DNA of 18,934 bases from Methanosarcinales archaeon (GTDB lineage Archaea; Halobacteriota; Syntropharchaeia; Alkanophagales; Methanospirareceae), in contig JAENXH010000008.1 of NCBI GenBank assembly GCA_016649585.1, forward strand, positions 1-18,934, given 5' to 3'. Under the pieces are notes generated by a model that was given only the letters and a program-made list of their open reading frames with translations, had not been told where the DNA came from and did no database searches. Position numbers and translations under genes: made by a program. Of the stretch, positions 14,036 through 18,934 are shown piece by piece (positions within the stretch are counted from its first letter, which is position 1; each line of letters opens with the position of its first letter).

Positions 14036-14423
14036 TTAGATCTTTTGCCTCTTCGTATTCTTTGGAAGACAATTTCTTGAGTACAATGTCCATATCATCC
14101 CTCTTATTTTTGGGTATACTATAATAAAGAGTTGAGGCGTTTCCGGCGCTCAAAGATATTAATAAATCCTTTAAGCCATCCTCATACTCGCTTATCTCAC
14201 TTAAGGCAAGTTTATTTGATGCTAGCTCAGAAGCATACCATAATAATTGAAGCAATGTTGATTCTTTAAAGTCATTAACTTTTTCCTCTTCTTCCTTTTT
14301 TCTCCGTTGCACTTCTAAGTCGTGACTTTTCTTTGCGCCAAAATAGGCACCACCAAAAGCTCCTGCCAAGGCTACTATGACTGCTGCTACCTGTATCCAT
14401 AATTCTACATTTCCGTTTGTCAT
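14019..14423 (-). CDS. Cassette protein E, membrane-anchored helical protein, unknown function
   Basis: The product has 134 residues. One N-terminal membrane segment (about 8-28, LWIQVAAVIVALAGAFGGAYFG) is followed by a charged stretch (KKSHDLEVQRRKKEEEEKVN) that could form a short coiled coil, then a soluble helical domain of about 85 residues. The positive residues after the segment suggest that the soluble part faces the cytoplasm. No family is recognised; this build is common among small proteins of mobile elements and defence cassettes, but that is only analogy. A TATA-like box at 14451-14460 sits so close to the ATG that the mRNA is probably leaderless. It is convergent with the A-D operon and shares 17 nt with gene D. 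Confidence 0.7.
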   Translation of the reverse strand: MTNGNVELWIQVAAVIVALAGAFGGAYFGAKKSHDLEVQRRKKEEEEKVNDFKESTLLQLLWYASELASNKLALSEISEYEDGLKDLLISLSAGNASTLYYSIPKNKRDDMDIVLKKLSSKEYEEAKDLINKML

Positions 14424-14450
14424 AGTTTGCTATAAAATGCTCTTGCCACA

Positions 14451-14460
14451 AATATATAAT
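14451..14460 (-). promoter_or_regulatory. TATA box of cassette gene E
   Basis: The minus strand reads ATTATATATT, centred about 32 nt before ATG 14423. Transcription would begin within a few bases of the start codon and no Shine-Dalgarno is present, which fits a leaderless mRNA. The box abuts the start of dapA homology, so it marks the cassette's right end. Confidence 0.5.
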
Positions 14461-14462
14461 TA

Positions 14463-14735
14463 TCTTCGATCACGGCACCGAAAGAGATGAGCGATATGGT
14501 GGCTGCAATGTTGGAAGGAGAGACGGAGAAGGCGAAGGAGATTAATATCCGGCTGTATTCACTCTTTGAGGCGATGTTTTTTGAAACGAATCCAATACCG
14601 GTGAAGAAAGCAGCGGAGATGATGGGATTATCATCAGGGCGCGTCAGGCTTCCGCTGGGTGCGCTAAGCAAGGCAAACGTGGCTAAGTTATTAAAGAAGG
14701 TGCTGGAAGGGTTGGAGATGATAGCTAGGGCATAA
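14463..14735 (+). pseudogene. Remnant of a second dapA: C-terminal quarter only (right copy of the direct repeat)
   Basis: The reading frame from about 14463 to the stop at 14733-14735 matches the C-terminal 80 or so residues of the intact DapA upstream, from APKE at 14475 through ETNPIPVKKAAEMMGL and VRLPLGALS to KVLEGL. By eye about 56 of 78 aligned residues are identical. Nothing of the catalytic barrel (Tyr133, Lys162) is present, so it cannot be an active enzyme. An ATG at 14487 opens an 82-codon frame, but without a Shine-Dalgarno. The homology begins abruptly next to the promoter of gene E. Near the break, 9 nt present in intact dapA (between two GCA triplets) seem missing. Most differences in the conserved core are silent, so this piece was part of a working gene until fairly recently. 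Confidence 0.85.
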
Positions 14736-14934
14736 AATGTGAATGTTTTAGAAGAGAAGAAGCTTGTTCAGACGGAAGAAATTCATCTACCTCTAATGAG
14801 GAGATATAGAAGTTCGTAAGGATTGAGAAGAAATGATATAGAACTTTTTTAATCAAAGATGTAGTAACATCCCGTGAGAACGAATTAAAAGCGTCTGAAG
14901 CCTTCAAAACTCGATAGTGGGAAAAACCTGAGTA
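14736..14934. other. Intergenic stretch with no supported gene
   Basis: This 199-nt stretch lies between the dapA remnant and the end of hisI. A 26-codon frame from GTG 14739 to TAA 14819, in frame with the remnant, has no recognisable product and is probably chance or debris. A T-run at 14844-14849 and a small hairpin GAGT-ATC-ACTC at 14930-14940, followed on the minus strand by TTTTT, could be terminators for the two sides. I see nothing else. Confidence 0.4.
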
Positions 14935-15303
14935 TCACTCGTTTCCCTTCTTACCATACGCCTCCGCAGGATCGAATACCTTCTCACCCACGATTTCGCC
15001 GTCTATTGTGCGGTAAAAGCACGACCGGTAGCCGGTATGACATGCGCCTCCTATCTGCTCCACCTTAATCAGTATGGTATCCTCATCACAATCTATCAAA
15101 ATATCCTTTACGAGCTGCTCATGACCCGAACTCTCGCCCTTCTTCCATAATTTGCCGCGGCTCCTGCTCCAATAATGCGCCTTCCCAGTCTCTCTCGTAA
15201 GTCTCAGCGCCGCATCATCCATGTACGCAAGCATAAGCACCTCGCCCGTTTCATAATCCTGTGCGATCGCAGGTCTCAAGTCCTTCCCCGCTTTACTATT
15301 CAC
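14935..15303 (-). CDS. hisI: Phosphoribosyl-AMP cyclohydrolase (HisI)
   Basis: This 122-residue protein opens the purine ring of phosphoribosyl-AMP in histidine synthesis. The metal and zinc motifs are intact: DCDED with D71, C72, D73 and D75, then ACHTGYRSCF with C88 and C95. SGH (H61) and HYWSRSRGKLWKKGE are also conserved. The length fits a stand-alone HisI without a fused HisE domain. It starts with GTG at 15303, overlapping the stop of spt5 as GTGA, behind a strong GGAGG. It is therefore translationally coupled to the transcription factor gene. No other histidine genes are in view. It is the last gene of the ftsZ-secE-spt5 transcript and converges on the dapA remnant. Confidence 0.95.
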   Translation of the reverse strand: MNSKAGKDLRPAIAQDYETGEVLMLAYMDDAALRLTRETGKAHYWSRSRGKLWKKGESSGHEQLVKDILIDCDEDTILIKVEQIGGACHTGYRSCFYRTIDGEIVGEKVFDPAEAYGKKGNE

Positions 15304-15770
15304 TGCTCCTCCTCATGCTCCTCCTTGCTCAACACCCGTACGCTATCGCCCCGAACCGTGACTGGTATCGGAACCATCGCTTCAAATAGTTCAATGGTAA
15401 TCTCTTCATGCGCCTCGTCAACTTTCTTCACCCGCGCACGTTCTCCTTTAAACGGTCCTGACACCAGTTCTATAATGCTCCCTTCTATGATGCCGGTTAC
15501 CGAGGGTTTCGGTGTAAGGAAATGCTCGATTTCTTCTAAGCCCATATCACCTTTGACCAACCCGCGAGCATGCGGGATACTTTGAACTATCTGTTCTACC
15601 ATTTCTGGAAAAACGGCTTCTATCAGCACGTACCCCCTGAGTTCATCAGGCACCAAGATCGCCTTCAGTCCGTGTTCACTCTTCGCTTTCTCTTTTATCG
15701 CGCCATCAACCATATCCGCCACTGCCTGCTCCTGATTAACTGTGGTCTTTACTGCGAATATCCTGCCCAT
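15300..15770 (-). CDS. spt5: Transcription elongation factor Spt5 (NusG homologue)
   Basis: This 156-residue protein has the archaeal Spt5 layout. An NGN domain (about 1-85: FAVKTTVNQEQAVADMV ... ELRGYVLIEA) binds the polymerase clamp coiled coil. A single KOW domain follows (about 95-145: IIEGSIIELVSGPFKGERARVKKVD). An acidic tail ends the protein. With Spt4 it increases processivity and couples transcription to translation. It starts 3 nt after the secE stop. The order ftsZ-secE-spt5 is conserved in archaea. The overlap with hisI downstream is less usual. Confidence 0.96.
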   Translation of the reverse strand: MGRIFAVKTTVNQEQAVADMVDGAIKEKAKSEHGLKAILVPDELRGYVLIEAVFPEMVEQIVQSIPHARGLVKGDMGLEEIEHFLTPKPSVTGIIEGSIIELVSGPFKGERARVKKVDEAHEEITIELFEAMVPIPVTVRGDSVRVLSKEEHEEEQ

Positions 15771-15773
15771 AGC

Positions 15774-15962
15774 TCAAAACCCCTTGGGTAATACGGTCAG
15801 CAAAAGATAGATGGTAAAGCCGATGATGCCAATTAGAGCCATCGCAGCACCGGCGATTTTAGATACCCTGAAAAAATCCGCTCTCTCTGGTCTTTTAGCC
15901 AACTTTAATATCCGTATATACTCTTTTAACTTCTTCAACCCGTCTTCGAACTTTAGTTCCAT
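15774..15962 (-). CDS. secE: Protein translocase subunit SecE (Sec61 gamma)
   Basis: This is a small 62-residue protein with an amphipathic N-terminal helix (FEDGLKKLKEYIRILKLAKRPERADFFRVSKIAG) and one C-terminal membrane segment (about 36-58). This is the standard archaeal SecE/Sec61-gamma build that clamps the two halves of SecY in the plasma membrane. AGAGGAT a few bases upstream supports ATG 15962. Its place between ftsZ (17 nt gap) and spt5 (3 nt gap) is the conserved archaeal arrangement and confirms the call despite the short length. Confidence 0.93.
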   Translation of the reverse strand: MELKFEDGLKKLKEYIRILKLAKRPERADFFRVSKIAGAAMALIGIIGFTIYLLLTVLPKGF

Positions 15963-15979
15963 TGCTATCCTCTGATTAA

Positions 15980-17050
15980 CTAACGTACTATCTCAATGCC
16001 AAATCGCTCTTTTTTTACATCCTTCCGTTCAAAAATTTGTTCTGATCTTACACCGGTCACGATGAGCAACGTTCTTATCATATTCTTCAGCTCTGGACTT
16101 ACCTGCACACCCCATATAATTCGGGCTTCGGGATTCATCATCTTATACACTTCCTGAAGAGCTCCTTCTGCTTCCTCTACCGTCATGTCCCCTCCACCTA
16201 TTACGTTTACCAGTGCCGCTTTCGCATCGGTCACGTCGACCTCAAGTAATGGAGAGCTTAATGCCTTTCTTACGGATTCTATTGCTTTATTCTGTCCGTC
16301 CGACTCCCCAAATCCGATCATTGCCATTCCCCCGTCTTTCATCACCGTCCTCACATCGGCGAAGTCCAGATTGATAAGACCTGGCTTTGTTATCAGCTCT
16401 GTTATTCCCTTGACAGCTCGCATCAGCACATCATCAGCGACTTTAAAAGCGTCGTTTAACGGTAATCGTGGCACTACATCCAAGAGCTTGTCATTTGGTA
16501 TCACGATCAATGTGTCAGTATTTTCACGCAGCTTTTCAAGGCCATAATCCATATTCTCTCTCCTTACCTCGCCCTCGGCACTAAACGGTAGTGTCACCAC
16601 ACCGATGGTAAGAGCACCTGCTTCCTGCGCTGCTTGTGCAACTATGGGCGCTGATCCTGTCCCGGTACCACCACCTAATCCACACGTGACAAATACCATG
16701 TCCGCATCTTCAACCATTGATTTTATATCCGAATCGTTCTCCCGTGCCGCTTCCTCTCCATGCCGCGGAATACTCCCTGCCCCAAGTCCACGCGTTGTCT
16801 TCTTTCCTATCAATAGCTTCCTATCCACTTTTGAGAACAACAAATGTTGTGCATCCGTATTCAATGCGAAGAGCTCAGCACCAAAAATGCCTTCCTCTGT
16901 CATCCTCTGTATCGTGTTAGTCCCGCTTCCTCCGCATCCAATTACCTTGATGATTGTTCTTGATCGTTCCAAGATCTTCTCTAATTCCTCAGTCTCCATT
17001 GTTCTTACCTCCGCCCCTTCAGAGACTGTTTCATCCCCCATTTGCCGCAT
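15980..17050 (-). CDS. ftsZ: Cell division protein FtsZ
   Basis: This 356-residue tubulin-family GTPase forms the division ring. Visible motifs are IGCGGSGTNTIQRM (about 37-50), NTDAQHL (64-70), the tubulin signature GGGTGTGSAP (126-135), and the T7 region NLDFADVRTVM (227-237) with its catalytic aspartate. About 30 residues precede the GTPase core, as in archaeal FtsZ. GAGGGGG about 9 nt upstream supports ATG 17050; an in-frame ATG at 17041 is the alternative. It is first in the transcript ftsZ-secE-spt5-hisI. A TTTTAAAG on the minus strand near 17094-17101 may be its TATA box. Confidence 0.97.
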   Translation of the reverse strand: MRQMGDETVSEGAEVRTMETEELEKILERSRTIIKVIGCGGSGTNTIQRMTEEGIFGAELFALNTDAQHLLFSKVDRKLLIGKKTTRGLGAGSIPRHGEEAARENDSDIKSMVEDADMVFVTCGLGGGTGTGSAPIVAQAAQEAGALTIGVVTLPFSAEGEVRRENMDYGLEKLRENTDTLIVIPNDKLLDVVPRLPLNDAFKVADDVLMRAVKGITELITKPGLINLDFADVRTVMKDGGMAMIGFGESDGQNKAIESVRKALSSPLLEVDVTDAKAALVNVIGGGDMTVEEAEGALQEVYKMMNPEARIIWGVQVSPELKNMIRTLLIVTGVRSEQIFERKDVKKERFGIEIVR

Positions 17051-17128
17051 CTTTTCTTTCCCCCTCGTTTAATCAATGTCTTAGCACTCCTTCTTTAAAA
17101 CCTTTTTCCTTTACAATGAAAAGCGTTT

Positions 17129-17173
17129 GTTTGTTGCGAAGCATTTTGATCAAACTTTCTTAAAGTTTGTTGC
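17129..17173. repeat. Nested palindrome, hairpin and direct repeat between tRNA-Leu and ftsZ
   Basis: CAAACTTT at 17151-17158 and AAAGTTTG at 17162-17169 form a perfect 8-bp stem with a 3-nt loop. It overlaps the palindrome TTTGATCAAA at 17145-17154. GTTTGTTGC occurs twice in direct orientation, at 17129-17137 and 17165-17173. The site lies just past the 3' end of tRNA-Leu and upstream of ftsZ on the same strand, so it could be a tRNA terminator or processing signal, or an operator of ftsZ. Confidence 0.5.
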
Positions 17174-17177
17174 TTGA

Positions 17178-17260
17178 TGCGGAGGGAGGGATTTGAACCC
17201 TCGAACCCCTACGGGACAGCGACCTCAACGCTGCGCCTTTGTCCTCTTGGCAACCCCCGC
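17178..17260 (-). tRNA. tRNA-Leu (anticodon GAG)
   Basis: On the minus strand the acceptor stem GCGGGGG pairs with CCTCCGC, with discriminator A. The anticodon stem CAGCG/CGCTG closes loop TTGAGGT, with anticodon GAG (genomic 17224-17226) reading CTC. The T stem GAGGG/CCCTC closes TTCAAAT. A 14-nt variable arm with a TCCC/GGGG stem marks a type II tRNA, as expected for leucine. CCA is not encoded and no intron is seen. The alternating TA tract at 17268-17279, just upstream of the 5' end, may take part in its promoter, although it lies closer than a normal TATA box. Confidence 0.96.
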
Positions 17261-17329
17261 ATCGCATGTATATATATATGTATGTATGTTCTTTCTCGAT
17301 GATGCACCAGCACTAAGAATGCCTTTATG

Positions 17330-18532
17330 CTATTTATAGAAAAAGGTTCCTTCCACAATCTTCATAACATCCTTCAGGGGCATTTTCAGCTCGTTCGCAA
17401 CCCTCTTCACATCCTCAAATTCCGCAGCCACATTGAGCACGTTACCTTTTGCATCCCTACCTATTTTTACCACAACTTCCTTCTCTACACCCTTGATTCT
17501 CACTTTCACCTTCTTCTCTTCTCTATCTGCAACGAAACGATGCTTTACTTGCATAGCTCTCACGCCTAACGAACCGGTCTCCTCCATTATCCTATGTGCT
17601 ATTCGAGAAGCATCTTGTAGGGCGGTAATCACCTTGATATTGTGTCCTGTTCTGCCTTTCTTCATAAGCACCGGTGTGATTGCTACGTCCTTCGCACCCT
17701 CAGCCATGAGCACCTCTATAAGATTGCCCAGAACCTCGCCAGTAACATTGTCAACGTTGGTCTCCAGAACTTCAATAGCATCCCTTGACAAGTCCGCAAT
17801 TTCTCCTAAGCTTGCTCTTAATACGTTTGGCATTAGTAAGTCCTGCGACCCAGCGCCATATCCGGCTTTTTCGATACGCATCTGAGGTAAGAAGGGTTCA
17901 GAACGCTGAACAAAATGAGCTAATAGCGCCGCCCCCGTCGGTGTCAGCAATTCGGATGCAGATGCCAAAGGCCCGCCTTGATACAACAAAGAAGTACTTT
18001 TCAATATTTCAACCGTCGCGGGTGCAGGCACAGGCAAAAGCCCATGCTCGGTTTCTACAAATCCACTACCCACCGAAATAGGTGTGCTTATAATGATGTC
18101 CGGACGAATATCCAAAAAAGCAACAGTGCTCCCTATCAGGTCCCCTATTGTATCCAGAGCACCAAGTTCGTGAAAGGTTACGCTTTCCTTTGGATCGCCA
18201 TGCACGTTCGCCTCGGCATTTGCAATTCTCTCAAATATGCTCAGTGAGTTATGTATTAGCTCTTCGCTCAATCCACTGCGCTTAATCGTTCTCACGATAC
18301 CTGTATATGACCGCACGTTTATCGCTCTTTCAGCAGATTTCTTACTTTTAGTTATAAACTCGACTTTTGTAGCTACTATCCCCTGCTTTTCTACCTCTTT
18401 TACTTCCATCTCAAGGTTGAAAGCAGAAATTGCATCCGCTATTTTCGACTCCTTCACTCCCAGATCCAGCAGACTGCCAATGATCATATCGCCCGATGCA
18501 CCCGAAAAAGGCTCAAACACCAACGCTTTCAT
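17330..18532 (-). CDS. larC: LarC-type nickel insertion protein (pyridinium-3,5-bisthiocarboxylate mononucleotide nickel chelatase, DUF111)
   Basis: This protein of about 400 residues opens with MKALVFEPFSGASGDMIIGSL, the LarC/DUF111 signature. FHELGALDTIGDLIGS near residue 125 and LETNVDNVTGEVLG in the C-terminal half are also conserved. Family knowledge: LarC is a CTP-dependent enzyme that inserts nickel into the pincer cofactor of lactate racemase and related enzymes. Many archaea keep larC where no racemase is known. Here both LarC halves are in one continuous frame, unlike species where the second half depends on a frameshift. I chose ATG 18532; GTG 18535 directly before it is also possible. 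No larA, larB or larE is in view. Confidence 0.9.
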   Translation of the reverse strand: MKALVFEPFSGASGDMIIGSLLDLGVKESKIADAISAFNLEMEVKEVEKQGIVATKVEFITKSKKSAERAINVRSYTGIVRTIKRSGLSEELIHNSLSIFERIANAEANVHGDPKESVTFHELGALDTIGDLIGSTVAFLDIRPDIIISTPISVGSGFVETEHGLLPVPAPATVEILKSTSLLYQGGPLASASELLTPTGAALLAHFVQRSEPFLPQMRIEKAGYGAGSQDLLMPNVLRASLGEIADLSRDAIEVLETNVDNVTGEVLGNLIEVLMAEGAKDVAITPVLMKKGRTGHNIKVITALQDASRIAHRIMEETGSLGVRAMQVKHRFVADREEKKVKVRIKGVEKEVVVKIGRDAKGNVLNVAAEFEDVKRVANELKMPLKDVMKIVEGTFFYK

Positions 18533-18556
18533 CACATAGAAAGGAAGCTAAGCTAA

Positions 18557-18566
18557 GAAATATATG
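18557..18566 (-). promoter_or_regulatory. TATA box of larC
   Basis: The minus strand reads CATATATTTC, centred about 29 nt before ATG 18532. No Shine-Dalgarno is present between them, so the mRNA is probably leaderless. Confidence 0.55.
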
Positions 18567-18654
18567 CCCCCTCCTCTTCTTGGCCATGCATCCGCTTTTG
18601 TATCCAAGAGTACATGGCAAAATCGCATCAAGTGAATGTGGTGGATGTGATACC

Positions 18655-18664
18655 TTTAAATATA
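18655..18664 (+). promoter_or_regulatory. TATA box of alba
   Basis: TTTAAATATA is a near-ideal archaeal TATA box about 40 nt before ATG 18699. It would start the transcript near 18686, at the GGTGATG Shine-Dalgarno at 18687-18693. Confidence 0.6.
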
Positions 18665-18698
18665 CCCTTTAACATACCTACAAAGTGGTGATGCAAAA

Positions 18699-18934
18699 AT
18701 GCCTGGAGAAGACAACGTGATATATATCGGAAATAAGCCTGTGATGAGTTATGTCTTGGCAGTAGTGACGCAGTTTAATAACGGCTTGAGTGAGGAGGTA
18801 GTAATCAAAGCAAGAGGTAGAGCGATCTCAAGGGCCGTGGATACTGCAGAGGTAGTAAAGAATAAGTTCATGCCTGGCGTAGAAGTGAAGGACATAAAGA
18901 TAGGAACAGAGGTATTAACCGGAGAAGGAGGAGA
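18699..18934 (+). CDS. albA: DNA/RNA-binding chromatin protein Alba (3' end cut by window)
   Basis: The 78 codons in view match Alba: NVIYIGNKPVMSYVLAV, EEVVIKARGRAISRAVDTAEVV and VKDIKIGTEVL are the conserved core of this roughly 90-residue dimeric protein. Alba coats and bridges archaeal DNA and binds RNA. The KARGRAISRA segment and lysine 13 of GNKPVM face the nucleic acid. Where the Sulfolobus protein has two adjacent lysines (IGKKPVM), this one has asparagine-lysine, so the first lysine, known there as a modification site, is missing. That is common in other archaeal Albas. GGTGATG 5 nt before ATG 18699 fixes the start. Confidence 0.95.
   Translation, partial: MPGEDNVIYIGNKPVMSYVLAVVTQFNNGLSEEVVIKARGRAISRAVDTAEVVKNKFMPGVEVKDIKIGTEVLTGEGG

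Noticed and set aside
14739..14819. 26-codon frame starting with GTG after the dapA remnant
   Set aside because: Too short, no Shine-Dalgarno and no recognised product; kept only as a note on the intergenic stretch.
16185..17072. Plus-strand open frames of 120 and 155 codons opposite ftsZ
   Set aside because: Antisense shadows; the FtsZ motifs on the minus strand account for this region.
17264..17290. TA-rich alternating tract as a clear TATA box for tRNA-Leu
   Set aside because: It sits about 8-20 nt from the mature tRNA 5' end, closer than the usual 25-30 nt, so I did not list it as a firm promoter.
18583..18618. Inverted repeat GCCATG/CATGGC between larC and alba
   Set aside because: Only 6 bp with a 24-nt loop; expected by chance in this much DNA.

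Overview
The window is chromosomal DNA of an anaerobic archaeon, most likely a euryarchaeote in the broad sense. It encodes a proteasome alpha subunit, SBDS, the Rrp4/Rrp41/Rrp42 exosome, TFE, Spt5, SecE, FtsZ, Alba, archaeal-type ribosomal proteins (uL24, uS15, eS17) and a geranylgeranyl-reductase-family flavoprotein that fits ether-lipid biosynthesis. A CooC-type nickel ATPase (CO dehydrogenase maturation) and LarC (nickel insertion) point to anaerobic, nickel-dependent metabolism. An ANME-1/Syntrophoarchaeum-like or methanogen-related lineage would fit, but this is an impression and I did not test it.

Layout. At 1-755 (minus) lies a cooC-like gene cut by the window edge. At 822-2545 (plus) a PflX-type radical SAM protein and a metallo-beta-lactamase-fold hydrolase form a pair. 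At 2556-3251 (minus) is a LysE-type exporter. At 3343-7143 (plus) tRNA-Ala(CGC) is followed after 33 nt by psmA-sbds-rrp4-rrp41-rrp42, packed with 2-6 nt gaps: the archaeal proteasome/exosome superoperon. At 7327-8336 TFE overlaps an HD-domain hydrolase. Solitary rpl24 (minus, 8418-8783) diverges from a geranylgeranyl reductase (8979-10226). At 10276-12111 come rps15, a small membrane protein, rps17e and dapA.

At 12192-14423 there is an AT-rich cassette of four co-directional genes of unknown function plus one convergent gene for a membrane-anchored protein. It is followed at about 14463-14735 by a second, diverged copy of only the last quarter of dapA. The cassette is therefore bracketed by imperfect direct repeats of the dapA 3' end, which looks like a genomic island inserted at dapA, although no integrase is visible. 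This is the most interesting part of the window.

From 14935 to 17050 (all minus) the order is ftsZ-secE-spt5-hisI, read from 17050 downward: a conserved archaeal division/secretion/transcription cluster with hisI where the L11-L1-L10-L12 genes often sit. tRNA-Leu(GAG) (17178-17260, minus), larC (minus) and the 5' part of alba (plus, cut by the window end) complete the window.

Most of the known genes form an information-processing core: RNA degradation, protein degradation, transcription, translation and chromatin. Lysine and histidine biosynthesis genes and two nickel-handling genes are interspersed. No CRISPR array, rRNA gene, transposase or integrase was seen.
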